The notes beneath the pieces are model-generated. The model was not told the origin of the DNA, made no database searches, and worked only from the letters and a program-made list of their open reading frames with translations. From Sutterella sp. (GTDB lineage: Bacteria; Pseudomonadota; Gammaproteobacteria; Burkholderiales; Burkholderiaceae_F): a stretch of DNA of 48,248 nt. The position numbers were made by a program, and so were the translations under genes. Shown here in pieces: positions 48,248 through 48,248 of this stretch; position 1 is the first letter of the stretch, and each line of letters starts with the position of its first letter. The stretch is from the NCBI GenBank assembly GCA_020025955.1, contig JAHHRF010000009.1, positions 1-48,248 of the forward strand, given 5' to 3'.

Positions 48248-48248
48248 T

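Noticed and set aside
1..48248. CRISPR array, insertion sequence, integrase or rRNA
   Set aside because: No regularly spaced repeats, transposase or integrase motifs, or rRNA segments were seen on reading both strands.

Overview
The window looks like chromosomal DNA of a Gram-negative, probably gut-dwelling betaproteobacterium. A Sutterellaceae-like host (Sutterella, Parasutterella and relatives) is my inference from the gene mix: a periplasmic FMN/FAD reductase, a group 1 NiFe hydrogenase and stand-alone trpBA. No rRNA or marker gene settles it. The left part (about 1-28,000) is one conjugation module. The right part (about 31,400 to the end) is ordinary chromosome, and an accessory strip with a HipBA-like locus lies between them.

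Left part. On the minus strand are a MoxR/CobS-type AAA+ ATPase, a CobT-like von Willebrand A protein with an HExxH motif, a divergent MobH-type relaxase homologue and a small membrane protein. A 145-residue unknown gene and a regulatory gap rich in inverted repeats follow. On the plus strand a nearly unbroken operon encodes an F-type type IV secretion/pilus apparatus: TraA, L, E, K, B, V, C, a very long TrbI-like protein, an unknown protein, TraU, W, TrbC, two TraN-like proteins, TraF, H and G. No integrase, TraD-type coupling protein or replication protein is visible. The module could be part of an integrative element or a plasmid continuing to the left.

Middle part. After traG there is a strong hairpin, then about 1.1 kb of gene-free DNA with several palindromes. 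Next comes a hipB/hipA-like pair whose HipA has lost most kinase residues. It is followed by two tiny ORFs with very strong ribosome binding sites and a decayed related copy, facing a second HipB-like regulator.

Right part. A flavodoxin-like protein and DnaQ are followed by a TetR regulator and a 582-residue secreted flavoprotein whose active-site residues match urocanate reductase (imidazole propionate formation) rather than fumarate reductase. Next is a complete hya/hup-type hydrogenase cluster: structural genes hyaABC, then hyaD, hypC, hyaE, hyaF and a rubredoxin. The small subunit carries the extra cysteines of oxygen-tolerant enzymes. A tRNA-His follows. Then comes a classic tryptophan attenuator (leader peptide with three Trp codons, antiterminator, terminator) ahead of trpB and a TrpA-like protein that lacks both catalytic acids. 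The window ends with a BrnQ transporter.

Most notable: the catalytically dead TrpA under Trp-codon attenuation, the UrdA-type reductase, the pseudo-HipA with its neighbouring micro-ORFs, and the unusual relaxase, TrbI and TraN arrangement of the conjugation module. All family assignments are from reading the sequence; no database search was run.
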